Shown here piece by piece: positions 1 to 16,893 of a DNA stretch of 64,000 bases. Origin of the DNA: Ganoderma boninense (Eukaryota; Basidiomycota; Agaricomycetes; Polyporales; Polyporaceae); contig CM035312.1 in NCBI GenBank assembly GCA_002900995.3, positions 3,368,602-3,432,601 on the forward strand, read 5' to 3'. The translations under genes and the position numbers were made by a program. Positions within the stretch are counted from its first letter, which is position 1. Every line of letters starts with the position of its first letter. Under the pieces are notes generated by a model. The model searched no databases, was not told where the DNA came from, and saw only the letters and a list, made by a program, of their open reading frames with translations.

Positions 1-19
1 CCGACGCTATCCCTAATAG

Positions 20-686
20 GGACAACGTCTATGGAGGGAAACTCCAGCGCATCGAGCGCCAGATCCACCACTACGGTAGCGGCCTGAACGCCATCCCCCT
101 CGTCACCCAGTTCCGCGCCACGCCCAATGACTACTATCTGCTGCGCGTCGGCTTTGGGGGGCTCAGCGGCCCGCTCTCCAACATCGACCAAGGCGGCTTC
201 GCGTCCGCATCGTTCCACTCGTTCGAGGACACGCTGAAGTGGGACGGCTACTCGGGCGACTACGGCCCGAACTTTGTCGGGCACGCGCTCGAGATGGGCA
301 CGTACATCGTCGAACACCCCGATTTCGGCTGGCAGGCGTTTGGCGGGAACGTTCTGGCGACGGCGCCTACGATCAGGGTGCAGACGCGCGACTCGCTCAG
401 GAGGAGGGTGTTCATCGCGCCTTTGGGGGCGTGGCTGAGCCTGAACGCGGGGGCGTTCGAAGAGGTTGACTTCGATCCCGCGAGCAAGAGGGTGACGCTC
501 ACCATCGTTCCCGCTGCGAGCGGGATCGCCAGGGCTGCTGCGGCTCCTAGCGGTCGGCTCGTCGTCGAGAACACCGCGAATAACGGATTGGGGGTCCTCA
601 AGCCGACGAGCAGCCTTGAACAGGATGCAGGCGCTTGGGTCGTACCGTTCAAGAATGGGGCTGCATCCATCTTGTTAGGATTGTAG
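20..686 (+). CDS. Secreted DUF5695-type protein, last exon only (copy 1)
   Basis: Only the 667-nt last exon is in the window; bases 1-19 are the end of the preceding intron (acceptor TAATAG). It matches residue for residue, with few changes, exon 6 of the full gene at 55055-58067, which has the same length and splice phase. It encodes the C-terminal part of a protein of the fungal DUF5695 type, whose members look like six-hairpin-type glycosidases; the reaction is not known to me. Readable motifs are GGLSGPLSNIDQGG, SFHSFEDTLKWDGYSGDYGP and the final SILLGL. The gene converges on the ferric reductase 53 bp downstream. The missing upstream exons lie outside the window, so whether this copy is complete cannot be judged. 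Confidence 0.85.
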
Positions 687-739
687 GTCGAGAAGTCACA
701 GCGAATACAACAAGGAGTCTTCCAATATCGGGTACACTA

Positions 740-2954
740 TCACACATAGAGCTCGAATCTTCTTCGAGCAACGCTAATCGAGGGCAAAAATCCTAGAAGA
801 GGGTTAGCGTTGTAGGAGCGGGAGTGGACGGATTGGAGGGCGTACTCTTCGTGCAACTCTACGCCGCCAACCATGCTCGACAATCCTGCACAGTCCAGGT
901 CGCCGATCACTTCCCTGATAGGGTCGCTGAGAGCAGCTGGTCCGCAAGTCCCGATGAAGACGCCTCTCAGCTCCTCGCCCCTCTGGATGGTTCTCAGGGT
1001 GCAGTCAACGACATCGCGAACCATGTATTGCAGCCGTCGATGGCCCGGCTCCAGCCTCAGATCCATGGGCAGCACGTAGTCTTTGAACTCGTGGTCGAGT
1101 GTCACAGCGCGGGTGTAAAACACAGAAATTTCGAGCTTGAGGTTCGCTGCTGCGGCCTGCGCGAGCAAAGACGAGAAGGTCGGGAGGAGGGGCACGAGAC
1201 AGTCAGGGTGGCGGACAGACCAGACGAGGTCGACGACGCGCAGGGTGCTTGTCCCCGCTTTCGCGTGCTGCACGGCCTCCTGGATCCCTGCGAGACCGAA
1301 TGAGATTCCAGCCCCGCCCACGACGTACAGTGCCCCGAAGAAGCTGTGGGGTAGTGTGTACCCTAAACCCCCTAAGCCCCAGACGAACGTGAGCCATGTT
1401 CTCTGTAAAACGAGAGAAATCTGATGGATGGGTTACCATAAGGTCCTTCAATGAGCACCTTGACTTGTGTTGTCGTGTCCGACGCTCTCTGTTTTGCCGT
1501 CGAGACGTCGTACAGCCTCTTCGTCCACCTCCCAGAGTTCTTGATGAGGAGTATCAGCCCGTACGGGGCGCCGCCCTCGCCAACCCCTCCGCAGGCGATC
1601 GTGAAGGGGTGTGACACAAGCCACCCTCGGACTCCCGATCCTCCGGATAGAACACGGATACGGACGAACTGCCCCGCGCGCCAACCAGAGTTGATTTGGG
1701 GGATGGCGAGCTGCGTCGAGTACATCTCGGGGAGTGTCGTGATAGTAGCTGTGACGATACGGGTCTTGAGGAGACGCAGGAGCCTGTCTAAGCCGTAAAA
1801 CACGGCCCCAGCGATCACGTACGGAATGGCTGCAGGCATGTGTAACCCGATCTACCGGAGACGATCATGAGCTTCGGCGAGAAGAAGGAAAGGGAAAGCT
1901 TGCCGTGGCGAGGAATGCGATAGACGCGATGAAATGCGTGAGAATGAAGAAGTTGTAGAACTTCTGGCGAAACCAGGCCAGAGAAAACAGGAACAGAATG
2001 TCCAGCAGGATGAGCGAAACGAGGCCCCACGCGAACGGGGCGAGCGAAATGACGCTTAACCACCGGTCCTGCATCACTAATCTGTAGGCTGCAGTCGCCG
2101 TGTCATCTGCCCGCCATTCTCGTTATAACAATGGGGAAACGAACTGTATCCGATGGCGTGGACGTTTCCCGCGAGGACAAGCAGACGCCCCGCGAAGCGA
2201 TGGAGATAGTTGAGCTGCAGACGAATTCGAGTTAGTTAGCTTCAAGTAACTGGGCGCGCGGAGATGGCGACGTACCCGATCATACGCCGCGCCCCACGCA
2301 ACGCAAAGAACGTTGTTCTTCGTCGCCAAAACGTAAACGACCGGGATCTGCGAGATTGCGACCCAGCCTGCGCGTCTCGGGTCCTTGAAGACCGAGCTCT
2401 TGTGCAGCGTCGCGAAGAGCAGCACCCCAAAGTACAGGGCGCAGATCACGACCCCGCCCAGTCGGACGCGGCCAATAGTAGGCGTGCGGATGGCGCGCAT
2501 GACGAACGGGAACCGCGCCTGGCACGCCTTGACGTGCACCGGCTTCCGCACGATGGGGACATTGTCGGATACCGCAGGAGGCGGAGGGTAGGTGTCGACG
2601 TCTGCCTCCATCTGGATGTCGCCCATGAGATATCGCTGAGAGGAGACCGAGTCCCGCTGGTTCAAGTTCGTGGGACGCGTGCGTGCCCGGGAACCTGCAT
2701 AAACGCTTCATCACACTCCGAGAACGAAGCGAATGGGGATAAGAGACGAGAAACGCACGGAAGTAGTGGCCGATTGACCATCCGCCGCCTGGTCCCAGTC
2801 GTGCGAGAGCACGGGGAAGGGTCAAGACGAAGGCTAACCCGGCGACACAGATGATCGTTATGTCCGTCCAAAAGGCCACTGAAGCGTTGAGACCCTGCGG
2901 CCCTGCACGACCTGAGAGAGAAGGCTCCAATATTGATGGTAAGACGAGGTCCAT
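740..2954 (-). CDS. Ferric/metalloreductase transmembrane component (copy 1)
   Basis: Plasma-membrane flavocytochrome that moves electrons from NADPH through FAD and haem to extracellular Fe(III) or Cu(II). Exon model: complement of 740-1362, 1437-1851, 1904-2088, 2145-2214, 2276-2694, 2759-2954; all phases close, giving 635 aa. Visible are several hydrophobic helices, haem-side motifs (NYLHRFAGRL, NVHAIGY), the FAD motif HPFT (SHPFTIACGG), the nucleotide motif IEGPYG and the NADPH-site VGGAGISFGLAG. The start at 2954 was chosen because the in-frame open stretch upstream (to 3137) differs between the two copies far more than the coding part, as expected for untranslated DNA. Intron 1852-1903 appears to start with GC (GCAAGC). 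The usual stop after HEE is a Tyr codon here, so the protein runs 33 residues further than copy 2. Confidence 0.9.
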
Positions 2955-3421
2955 GGCGTCGAGGGTCTGCGAAGGTTGCTGATCCGCCTTGCTCGAAGGA
3001 GACTGGGTGAGACCTCGTGAAAGGCGAAGAGGAATGGCTAGGAAACAAATGTGTGTGAACCGCGGTCCAGCCCGGTGAAGTGCCGTACGTCCAGCGGCGA
3101 GGGAAGGAAAAGTGAGGTTGCTGAGCGGCCATTCCACGAAACGATTACCTGTGGAAGTGGCAAGAGGCTGACTTGGCCCACTCCGGACTCGATTGAAGAT
3201 CCGGCAAGCAGCAACGAAGGCAAAAGGTTAACACTAGGAACACATTTCGACCGACCGTGACGTCATATACAAAGTACGGTGAACATGCCGCATCGGAAGA
3301 TAAAGTACCTCTATATCCTCTATGTTCAACTAGTCGACCCTAATAGTCTATGAAACGGCGAGTGTAAACGGATAAATAGGAGGAACCACAACGAGCGCCG
3401 CACACGCTCATTCACCACGGG
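2955..3421. other. Spacer between ferric reductase start and NADH dehydrogenase stop
   Basis: No gene. This 467-bp spacer holds the ferric reductase promoter and the 3' end of the NADH dehydrogenase transcript. The stretch around 3240-3360 (with AGATAAAG near 3299) is almost unchanged in copy 2, while 2955-3140 is more divergent. Confidence 0.6.
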
Positions 3422-6400
3422 TCACATCCCTGCTTCAAAGTCAGCACTGGCAGAAGAGCGGTGAAAGAACTGCACGGACCTTCCGAAGAACTTGACCTTG
3501 AGCCAGTCAGCAGCAACGAGCGTGCGATTGCGCATCGAGAAGAGAGTGCTCAGGTATGCGCTCCGCCAGAACAGGAACGTCGCAACACCGCCGGTAGCAA
3601 TCTACGCCCTCACGTCAGTCCAACATCCGCTCGACATTTTCAGGTGAGGACTCACGTTGCCGTTGAAGATAGGCAAGTCGGCAATCGCCTTCTCAGAGCC
3701 AATGTACGCGAGCGAACCCTGGTGCGAGTACTTGAATGGCCGGAGCTTGCTGAGCTTCGTGAGACGTTGCTGGGACTGCTCGAGCTCCTGCTTGTCCAGT
3801 TCAGGCGCCGCTGCGAGATCCTCGATGCGTTGCTGGAGCGCGTCGCGCTTCGCGATCTGTGCGAACACACGGGCGAGGTACGCACCCTCTTGCGAGGCAA
3901 CCTGGGCGGTCGGCGCGTACGCGGTCGCCGTGCAGTCGCCGAGCGCAAAGACGCTGCCGTCCGTACCGGCCATACGGAGACACTCTGCGGACGATGTCAG
4001 AACAGACAGAACTAGGCATCCCACAGGTCAAAAACGCACCGTCGACCGTAATCCCACGCCTGTTCTCCTGCGCCTTCGGGAACTTGGCCATGAGGTCGCG
4101 GGTGACCTTGCGGAGCGTGTTGCCCGCAGCCCAGACGACGATCCCGCAAGGCACATCCACGATGCTCTTGTCGGGCATCTGCAGGACGACGCTCTTCTCC
4201 TTGATCTCCTTCACCATCGTCCTCGTCAGGATGTCGATCTTCGCCTCCTTGAACGTCGACTCGGTGTAGTCGATCAGCCGCTTGCTGAACATCGGCAGCA
4301 CGTTCGGCAGCGCCTCGACCAGCGTGATCCGCACGTGCTCAGCGAGCTCGGGGTACCACGAGCGTAGGTCCTCCTCAAGGAAGTCGTGCAGCTCCCCGCT
4401 CAGCTCGACACCCGTCGGGCCACCGCCGACGACAACCATGTGCAGAAGCCGCTTGATCTCGTCCGTCGACTGGTCGGGGAACGCCGCGGACTCCATGCAG
4501 TTCATGAAGCGGCGCTGCATGTTCTCCGCATCCTCGAGCTCCTTCATGAAGCACGCGTGCTCGCGCACGCCGGGAATGTTGAACGTCTGCACCTCAGCAC
4601 CGACAGCAAAGACGAGGTAGTCGTAGGGTATTGTTTTGACCGCGCCCTGGGCCTCCGAGGTATCCGCGAACGTCACTGTCTTCTTAACGGGCTGGAAATA
4701 GAAATGTTTGTCAGTTATGGTTCCTACCGTCGCATTCTCTGCATGAATGAAGACGCCAGTTGGGCAAGTAACCTAGAGGTGAACGGCCGCCATATGTGAA
4801 AGGGAAACGGCTCTCCCTAAACAATGTGCGACTCGAAACTCGACTACGTCCTGGAAAGAATGCCAAACCAAACATGGAAGCACCCAGCAAAGTCAGGCTT
4901 CGCCTTCCTCCCGCGTACAGGAATGATACTCCAACGCCGGAGATGCCAATGGTGTCGCGTGAGGCACATCTCGTCCAAATATGTGGAATGCGAAACAGAA
5001 GACTGCTCCCCCGAGATACGACACGAACTCCGTATTTGTCGTCATTGAGACCTGGGCCGGGGAGATATGGCAGGAAACAGATTGCGCGCCAAGCAAGCAG
5101 ATATCATGAGATATCACATATATGGTCTAAGGCAGGAATCAACTGAGACCGCCCACTCTCGTCATCGACCAAAAGTGAGCTCGCTTGCTCGCACACTAAC
5201 AAAAGATGTGCCCATTGGGATCCCCGGGCGCACGGCATAACAACCGCTCGACCTGTGTTGTGCAGTCCCCACGCTGGAGATATGTACCGTGACTTGCGCA
5301 ATAGGTCAACATACGATTCTGCAACTCGCTAGCTATGGCCATAGCCATTGCCATAGCCATAGTCGACGATGATGGCCGCTCAGACCCAGCTTCAAGTCCG
5401 TAAAGCCGCTGACTAGAAAGATGAGGAAATGCCAAAGGCCCTCTCTCCTTCTCGATCTGAGGTCCCCCAATAATTTAAGAACAGTGAGGAGAGGACGAGT
5501 ATCTGCTGGGGTGGAGGCGTGGCGAGAGACGCGAGACGCTGAGCGGCATCAAACTGGACTCAGCTATAGAAGGGAGACCCTCGCGAGACTGCGAGAGCCA
5601 TAACCATAGTCGTAGTCCAGGCGGGGAAACCTTAGCAGACAACGCGTCAAAACCGCAAAGCGTCTTGCGCGAACATTTCCCAAAGCCTTCCATGACCCAA
5701 GACGCGAGTGTCATGCATATGTGTGACAGCTAATGTCGCCGGTTGGCATGCGCACCCACCGTCAATTTGGTCACAACCTTTCAGGTGCAGACCAAGGGAT
5801 AACGAGGAGCAGAAGACACGTCACATGAAGTTCAACTAGAGACATTGTAGCGTGCGTCTCTGCCCCGAGTTTCCGCTATCTGCACGGAAGACTATCCGGG
5901 CAGAGACACACACTACGACGGACGGCTTCGAGACTAATCTCCAGGTCCACCGACGCCTGACAAAGGGACAGAAACAGCACTCACGTCAACGTCCGTCGCC
6001 GACCCCTCGATAACGGTCACCTGCCGCTGCTTGTGGCGGGTCACATAGCGAGTCGCTGTCAATGCAGTCAGCACCAGTCAAGCTAGTAAGATTGGGGAAG
6101 GCTGGGGAAGGGGAAGAGGCAGGCGGGGAAACGGGATGGGGAAGGGGCAGGCGGGGAAATGCGGGGTCTCGGGAATCCGGCGGAAACTTCATGTGGGGAC
6201 TCACGCTGGAGAATCGAGCGGGGGGCCAGCGTGCCCACTGCAACGCTGGGGAGGAGCGGGGTGAAGAGGAAGTAGTTCCTGGGGCTGATGAGGATCTGTG
6301 CAGCAAGAAGGTTCAAGATCACAGAATCGGCACTGCAGCCAGCGAAGGATACGCACCACGTTGTAGTCCTGGGTATCAAGCGAGTTCAGAAGGCTCGTCG

Positions 6401-6963
6401 CGCCCCAGCCGCTGCCGCAAACGACGAGAGTCTTTTTGGAGGGGTCGTGAGGGAGCTGGGCGCCGGGTGTCTTGTCCTTCTGGGCGAAGTAGTAGAAGGC
6501 CACGCCTCCGGCTGCAGTGACGAGGGTGATGCTGCCAGTCGTCTGGAGGAACTGCCGCCAGACCGACGCCTTGCCCGTAGGCGGTGGCGGTGGGGGCTAG
6601 AAGTGCGCAGGAAGAGCACGGGGCGTGTGTATGTGAGAAACTGAATAGAGCGGGTGCGGGTGACGAGAAGAAGGATGCCATATGGAGTCGAGGGAGCGTG
6701 ATCGTGGGTGGGAGGATGCGGGGTCGAGGACTCGGATGTGGGGAAAACATATAGGTGGGACGACTTACCCCAGATGCCCCGGCCTCTGCCCCTGTTGCCG
6801 TGGACTGCTGTCTTAACCTGGACGGTTGGATACGCGGGAGGGCGCACGGCCGAGACGAAGCCAGGCTTCGGCCGAGAACACGCGCTGTTGTTGGGTGTGA
6901 GCCTCCGCGGGAATCTCGAGGAACAGTGGGTCTGGACGTACCTCGAGCAGCTTGCATTGCCAT
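3422..6963 (-). CDS. NDE1: Alternative NADH:ubiquinone oxidoreductase, mitochondrial (copy 1)
   Basis: Single-subunit, rotenone-insensitive type II NADH dehydrogenase that passes electrons from NADH to ubiquinone at the inner mitochondrial membrane without pumping protons. Exon model: complement of 3422-3601, 3656-3984, 4040-4691, 5985-6055, 6205-6295, 6357-6596, 6769-6884, 6942-6963; phases close, 566 aa. The N-terminus ([18 protein letters not shown]) is Arg-rich and acid-free like a targeting peptide. A hydrophobic helix lies near residues 60-82, the FAD-binding GSGWGA near 103-108 and the NADH-binding GGGPTG near 269-274. Further family motifs are [30 protein letters not shown] and, at the C-terminus, [14 protein letters not shown]. 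Intron 4692-5984 is 1293 bp against about 55-150 bp elsewhere in the gene. The gene diverges from ARO1. Internal versus external facing (NDI versus NDE) is not settled by sequence. Confidence 0.9.
4692..5984 (-). other. 1293-bp intron of the NADH dehydrogenase gene
   Basis: Bounded by ATDVD|GTGAGT upstream and [15 protein letters not shown] downstream, so the coding sequence closes across it. The copy-2 intron (62065-63357) has exactly the same length. It holds a same-strand 51-codon ORF starting with MTTNTEFV (5045-4893), a CCATAG-rich stretch near 5334-5365 and a hairpin at 5852-5911. I recognise no transposase and found no terminal inverted repeats. Confidence 0.8.
5852..5911. repeat. Intronic hairpin, 14-bp stem
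   Basis: GTGCGTCTCTGCCC at 5852-5865 pairs with GGGCAGAGACACAC at 5898-5911 (one G-U/G-T position). The same hairpin is kept in copy 2 at 63225-63284. Confidence 0.7.
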
Positions 6964-7671
6964 TTTGCGGGGAAAAGGCGGGGCCTTCTGGGTGCCGTCG
7001 AGGATGAAGGAGTGGGATGGAGTCAAGACCAAGTCAAGACGATGATGAGGGGGTTTTGCTCGCTGCTCGGGCAGCACCGGGGCTGGCTATATGCGCGCCT
7101 CAGGTCGTGGCTTCCGTCAATCTTCCGGCGGACGGGAAATTGAGGAGATAAGAGAAGATAAAACTTCAAAGCCTCCTCGGTTTCTCGCAATAAGTAATCC
7201 GTCGCGATGACGTAGCACCACGACGACTTCTAATCTCCGTCTTATGCGTCATCTAATCTGCATTGTTATTCATGTTTATCCGGGTGTTACCGAGCCTGCT
7301 ATTGATCTCCGATCGGCTCGGACCAAAGTCTCCTCCTGCCTCGAAGTCTGAATTTCGGATTCTCCATCTGCTCTGCACGCCCCATCGCAGGCACAGTCGA
7401 GTACCTGCTTCGACTTAAACTGTACGTTACACTGCCAGATTTGCTACCTGAAGGTTGACATCAGCTGGGTAGGCTCGAGGCAGTCAAAAAGCCATCGGAA
7501 GAGTGGCAGCGTTAGGGACGCATCGCCGTCTTCTCCCCATTCCACACAGGAGGCAGCGCTCGCGCAAAGTGCGTATGGTCCGATCTCAGTCGGTCGAATC
7601 CTCACCGTCGCACCACAGAAAGACCCCTCCAATAGGGCCCGACGGGAATCCAATCTTTCCCCACAACCACC
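6964..7671. promoter_or_regulatory. Divergent promoter region, NADH dehydrogenase / ARO1
   Basis: 708 bp between two divergent start codons with no supported gene. It must hold both promoters and 5' leaders. I see no clear TATA box on either side. Confidence 0.55.
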
Positions 7672-13984
<6,313 letters not shown>

Positions 13985-14158
13985 AGCGTCGAATGGATCA
14001 TCGTGCCGACTCGGAGCCAATCTCCCCTCGCATCTCTTGGCGGAGAGCTTGTGGCCAATCTGTACTACTGACGATCATCTGAAACTAAATTCTTGTTCTT
14101 GTGTACTTACTTAAGTACTGTGCAGCAGCCGTGTGACCTGGAGGCGCAGAGAGGCGCG

Positions 14159-15208
14159 GATCACGACGGGCAAGGTGGGTGTTTTGAGCGTTTGGAAACA
14201 GGATGGAAACTGGTCCGGAAACTTCAAGTTTTTTGGCCATTTTCGGGGTGTTTCGGGATCCAGGAAACGACGAGTTTCCTGGGTGTTTCCCAGGCATGTT
14301 TGGACATCGGAAACAGGTGAGGCGTTTCCAGAGAAAGGAAATTCTGAGGAAAAGGGTCGACAACAGACATAAAACATTAATCACGACAGACAATGGCGGA
14401 TACCGCCACTCGGAATATGGCTGTAAAAGGATCAGGGCTGGTCTCCTGTCACAATCATATTCCGGACCACGATGTTGGTCAAGCGCGGTATAGAACTCAA
14501 TACCAGCCACGACGGACAATGGCGGATACCGCTGGCCGGAATACGTCTGTAAAAGCACCGGGACTGGTCTCCTGCCGCGCCCATATCCCGGACCTGAATT
14601 CTCAAAAGGCGCTCATTAACAAAAGAATACTCCAACCTTATTGATCCGTTGACCGAGTAAGTACGTTTTGTTATGTCGATCTAAACGGCGCTTACCAAAA
14701 ATTCAGGTCCGGAATATGGTTATGACAGGAGACCATTCCCGGTCATTGTATAGCCATATTCCGGCCTAGGGTATCCGCCGTTGCCCGTCGTGGCTAGCAG
14801 ATATTTACTAGGCTATAGACCCATATAACAGGTGAACAAAGTCGCATTATTCTTTTATTAACGAGCACCTTTGAAAATTCAGGTCCAGAATATGGCTACG
14901 ACAGGAGACCAGTCCTATTCCTTTTACACCCATATTCCAACCTACGGTATCTGCCACTGCCCATCGTGATTGTGTTTCCGGATAATGCAGCCTATTTCCG
15001 GCCCGTTTTCAGGCAATTTGCCCTTTGTGGAAACACCTTGGGCTGTTTCTGGTCCCCAGAAACACTGTACTAAAAACACAAACTTGAGAAACACGATGTT
15101 TCCCTCACCATGAATTACCCCGGAAACTCCTGAGAGACTTATAAGTCCCGTCCTCGTTCCCTGGCTATTTCCCTGATCCCCAAGCATCTGCTGTGCCCGT
15201 CGTGGATC
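14159..15208. repeat. Foldback repeat of about 1.05 kb
   Basis: The ends are inverted: ACGACGGGCA at 14163-14172 and TGCCCGTCGT at 15193-15202, each next to GGATC. Inside are four copies of a module with the core CAATGGCGGATACCG...CTGGTCTCCTG...GGACC. Two are direct (14382-14468, 14508-14629) and two inverted (14683-14792, 14848-14968). The outer arms are dense in GGAAAC/GTTTCC. No protein is encoded; this looks like a non-autonomous foldback element. Confidence 0.75.
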
Positions 15209-16167
15209 CTGCCCTCGATTCCGATGTTCTCGGGGGAGGACAAGTGCTGAATTTGGTAAGTTAAACGCTGGATCGGCGGCAAAATAAAGCCGAGGATATT
15301 GCGGGACTTTTGCTTTTTTGTATCCTGCTCCTTGGGTTGCTCATTATCTTAGATTCGGCTCGTCATTGGGGACACTCATTTCCTACGGTCTTTTCCCCCT
15401 AGATCTTGCTTGCGATGAGGCACGAGGCGTTCTTGCAGCCGGTGAGTGCTCACATACTCGAATCGGCAAGCATCTTCGGGTGCTGACGCACGCCTTTTCC
15501 ATCGGCCGTACCGCCACTCGGGGAGCGAAGCGTCAGATGATGTTGTAGGTGTGTATGTGCCTACCAAGACATGCATCGATCGCTCTCACTGCAGGATATA
15601 TCGCTCGATCTGCAGATTCTCACACGAGTCTCGAGCGCAGTCCCACACATGAATGCGGCCGCCGCCACCGAGGCACAGCTCTCCCAAAAGCAGTCTACGG
15701 GTCAAAACTGAGCGATCGCTGGAACTGTGGCCGTGTCAGAGCGCAGCACACGCCGTTTCGCGTTGGTGGCGGTGGATGCGACGAACCACCACTAGGATCG
15801 CGGACTGCGTGATGGATGTCACGGTTGTCTGTCACGTTTTAGCACAGCCAAGCGCTTGCTGTCGCGGGCGTTAGCGCTCTCAGTCGCGTTGCGACGCGAC
15901 ATGCCTTCGGAGCGCCTTCGAGTGCTTCCTCCGCTGGCCTCCTCGGACTGGACATTTCACCTCTGCCCACACCTACATCCTACAAAGGCGTGCCAAGCTG
16001 TCGCAATCGTGCTGCATACGACCGCCATTGATAACAGTCGCTCGCCATGCGTCTCGCCCCCCGATAGAAGTTGGACGAGCGAATTCAGGTACGTGCACAT
16101 GCGCCCTCCCCCCAGATAGTCACGATAAAACCCTTCTTCTTGGATAGAGCCCGATGCTTGCGCATGC
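15209..16167. other. Unassigned DNA at end of contig 1
   Basis: No ORF here has a recognisable motif or a plausible exon structure. It may be decayed repeat DNA leading up to the gap. Confidence 0.5.
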
Positions 16168-16267
16168 NNNNNNNNNNNNNNNNNNNNNNNNNNNNNNNNN
16201 NNNNNNNNNNNNNNNNNNNNNNNNNNNNNNNNNNNNNNNNNNNNNNNNNNNNNNNNNNNNNNNNNNN
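16168..16267. other. Assembly gap, 100 N
   Basis: Exactly 100 undetermined bases, a conventional scaffold spacer of unknown true length. The right side starts inside a LINE. Confidence 0.99.
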
Positions 16268-16296
16268 GTCACTGGTCAACGGACCAAAACTACACA

Positions 16297-16411
16297 AGGA
16301 TCTAGTCAACTGGACTAGATCACAAGAATCTAGTCAAACTGGACTAGATTACGAGGATCTGGTCAACCGGACTAGATCACCAAGGATCTGATCAACTGGA
16401 TCAGATCAACA
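16297..16411. repeat. Tandem palindromic repeats in the LINE 5' region
   Basis: Four units of about 28-29 bp, each near-palindromic (for example GATCTAGTC-AACTG-GACTAGATC), starting near 16298, 16326, 16355 and 16384. Changes within units tend to keep the two arms complementary. Confidence 0.8.
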
Positions 16412-16893
16412 CGGAGCAGACAGTAGCTTGAGCCGTCAAGCAGCTGCTCACCCAGTGGTTTGAAACAGCAAAGGCTTGTTTCATACCAAAAGCAGAGTAT
16501 CTACCGAGAGATACTCCAACCAGGTGTCTCCGACAGACACACACGTACCGGACGAGAGGACAGACACAGCACCCACTACGTATAGGGGGAAACTCTGTCC
16601 GTTCAAGCAGTGCCCTACCAGCAAATAGGTAGCACTTCACATCTTCGAACCCAGCTTCAAGAAACGCAGCAGGCAACCCAAGGTTTCTGTCTTTCCTTCC
16701 TCACCAAGAACTCGACGAGGTCAATTTCGGGAAACCTGGAAAACCCATACACCTTGTGGCAGTGCGTTGCTTGGGTACCTCAAACCACCAACACAACTGG
16801 AGCCCACCAATAAACCAACCACCTATCCATCTATCCATCCACACACCCAAAACAACCAAACAACAACTCCAACGCACGATCCCCCGCTCGACA

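Larger units (their letters stand above)
1..6624. repeat. Duplicated block, copy 1 (collinear with 57382-64000)
   Basis: The block holds the last exon of the DUF5695-type gene, the whole ferric reductase and most of the NADH dehydrogenase, in the same order and orientation as at 57382-64000. The offset stays between 57373 and 57381 bp, so only a few small indels separate the copies. Exon lengths match exactly apart from one codon in ferric reductase exon 1 and its different stop. Both ends of the repeat lie outside the window. Confidence 0.97.

Noticed and set aside
2215..2275. Apparent 4-bp frameshift between the two ferric reductase copies
   Set aside because: The difference lies inside an intron (GTACGT...CTAAC...CTGCAG), so both proteins stay in frame.
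2955..3137. In-frame N-terminal extension of ferric reductase
   Set aside because: About 10 of 61 residues differ between copies, against very few in the exons, and the next ATG gives the family-like start.
7573..7615. B-box-like GGTCGAATCC upstream of ARO1
   Set aside because: No matching A box or acceptor stem; it lies in the ARO1 leader.
16297..16411. CRISPR-like repeat array
   Set aside because: Units are contiguous palindromes without spacers, in a eukaryotic retrotransposon 5' region.
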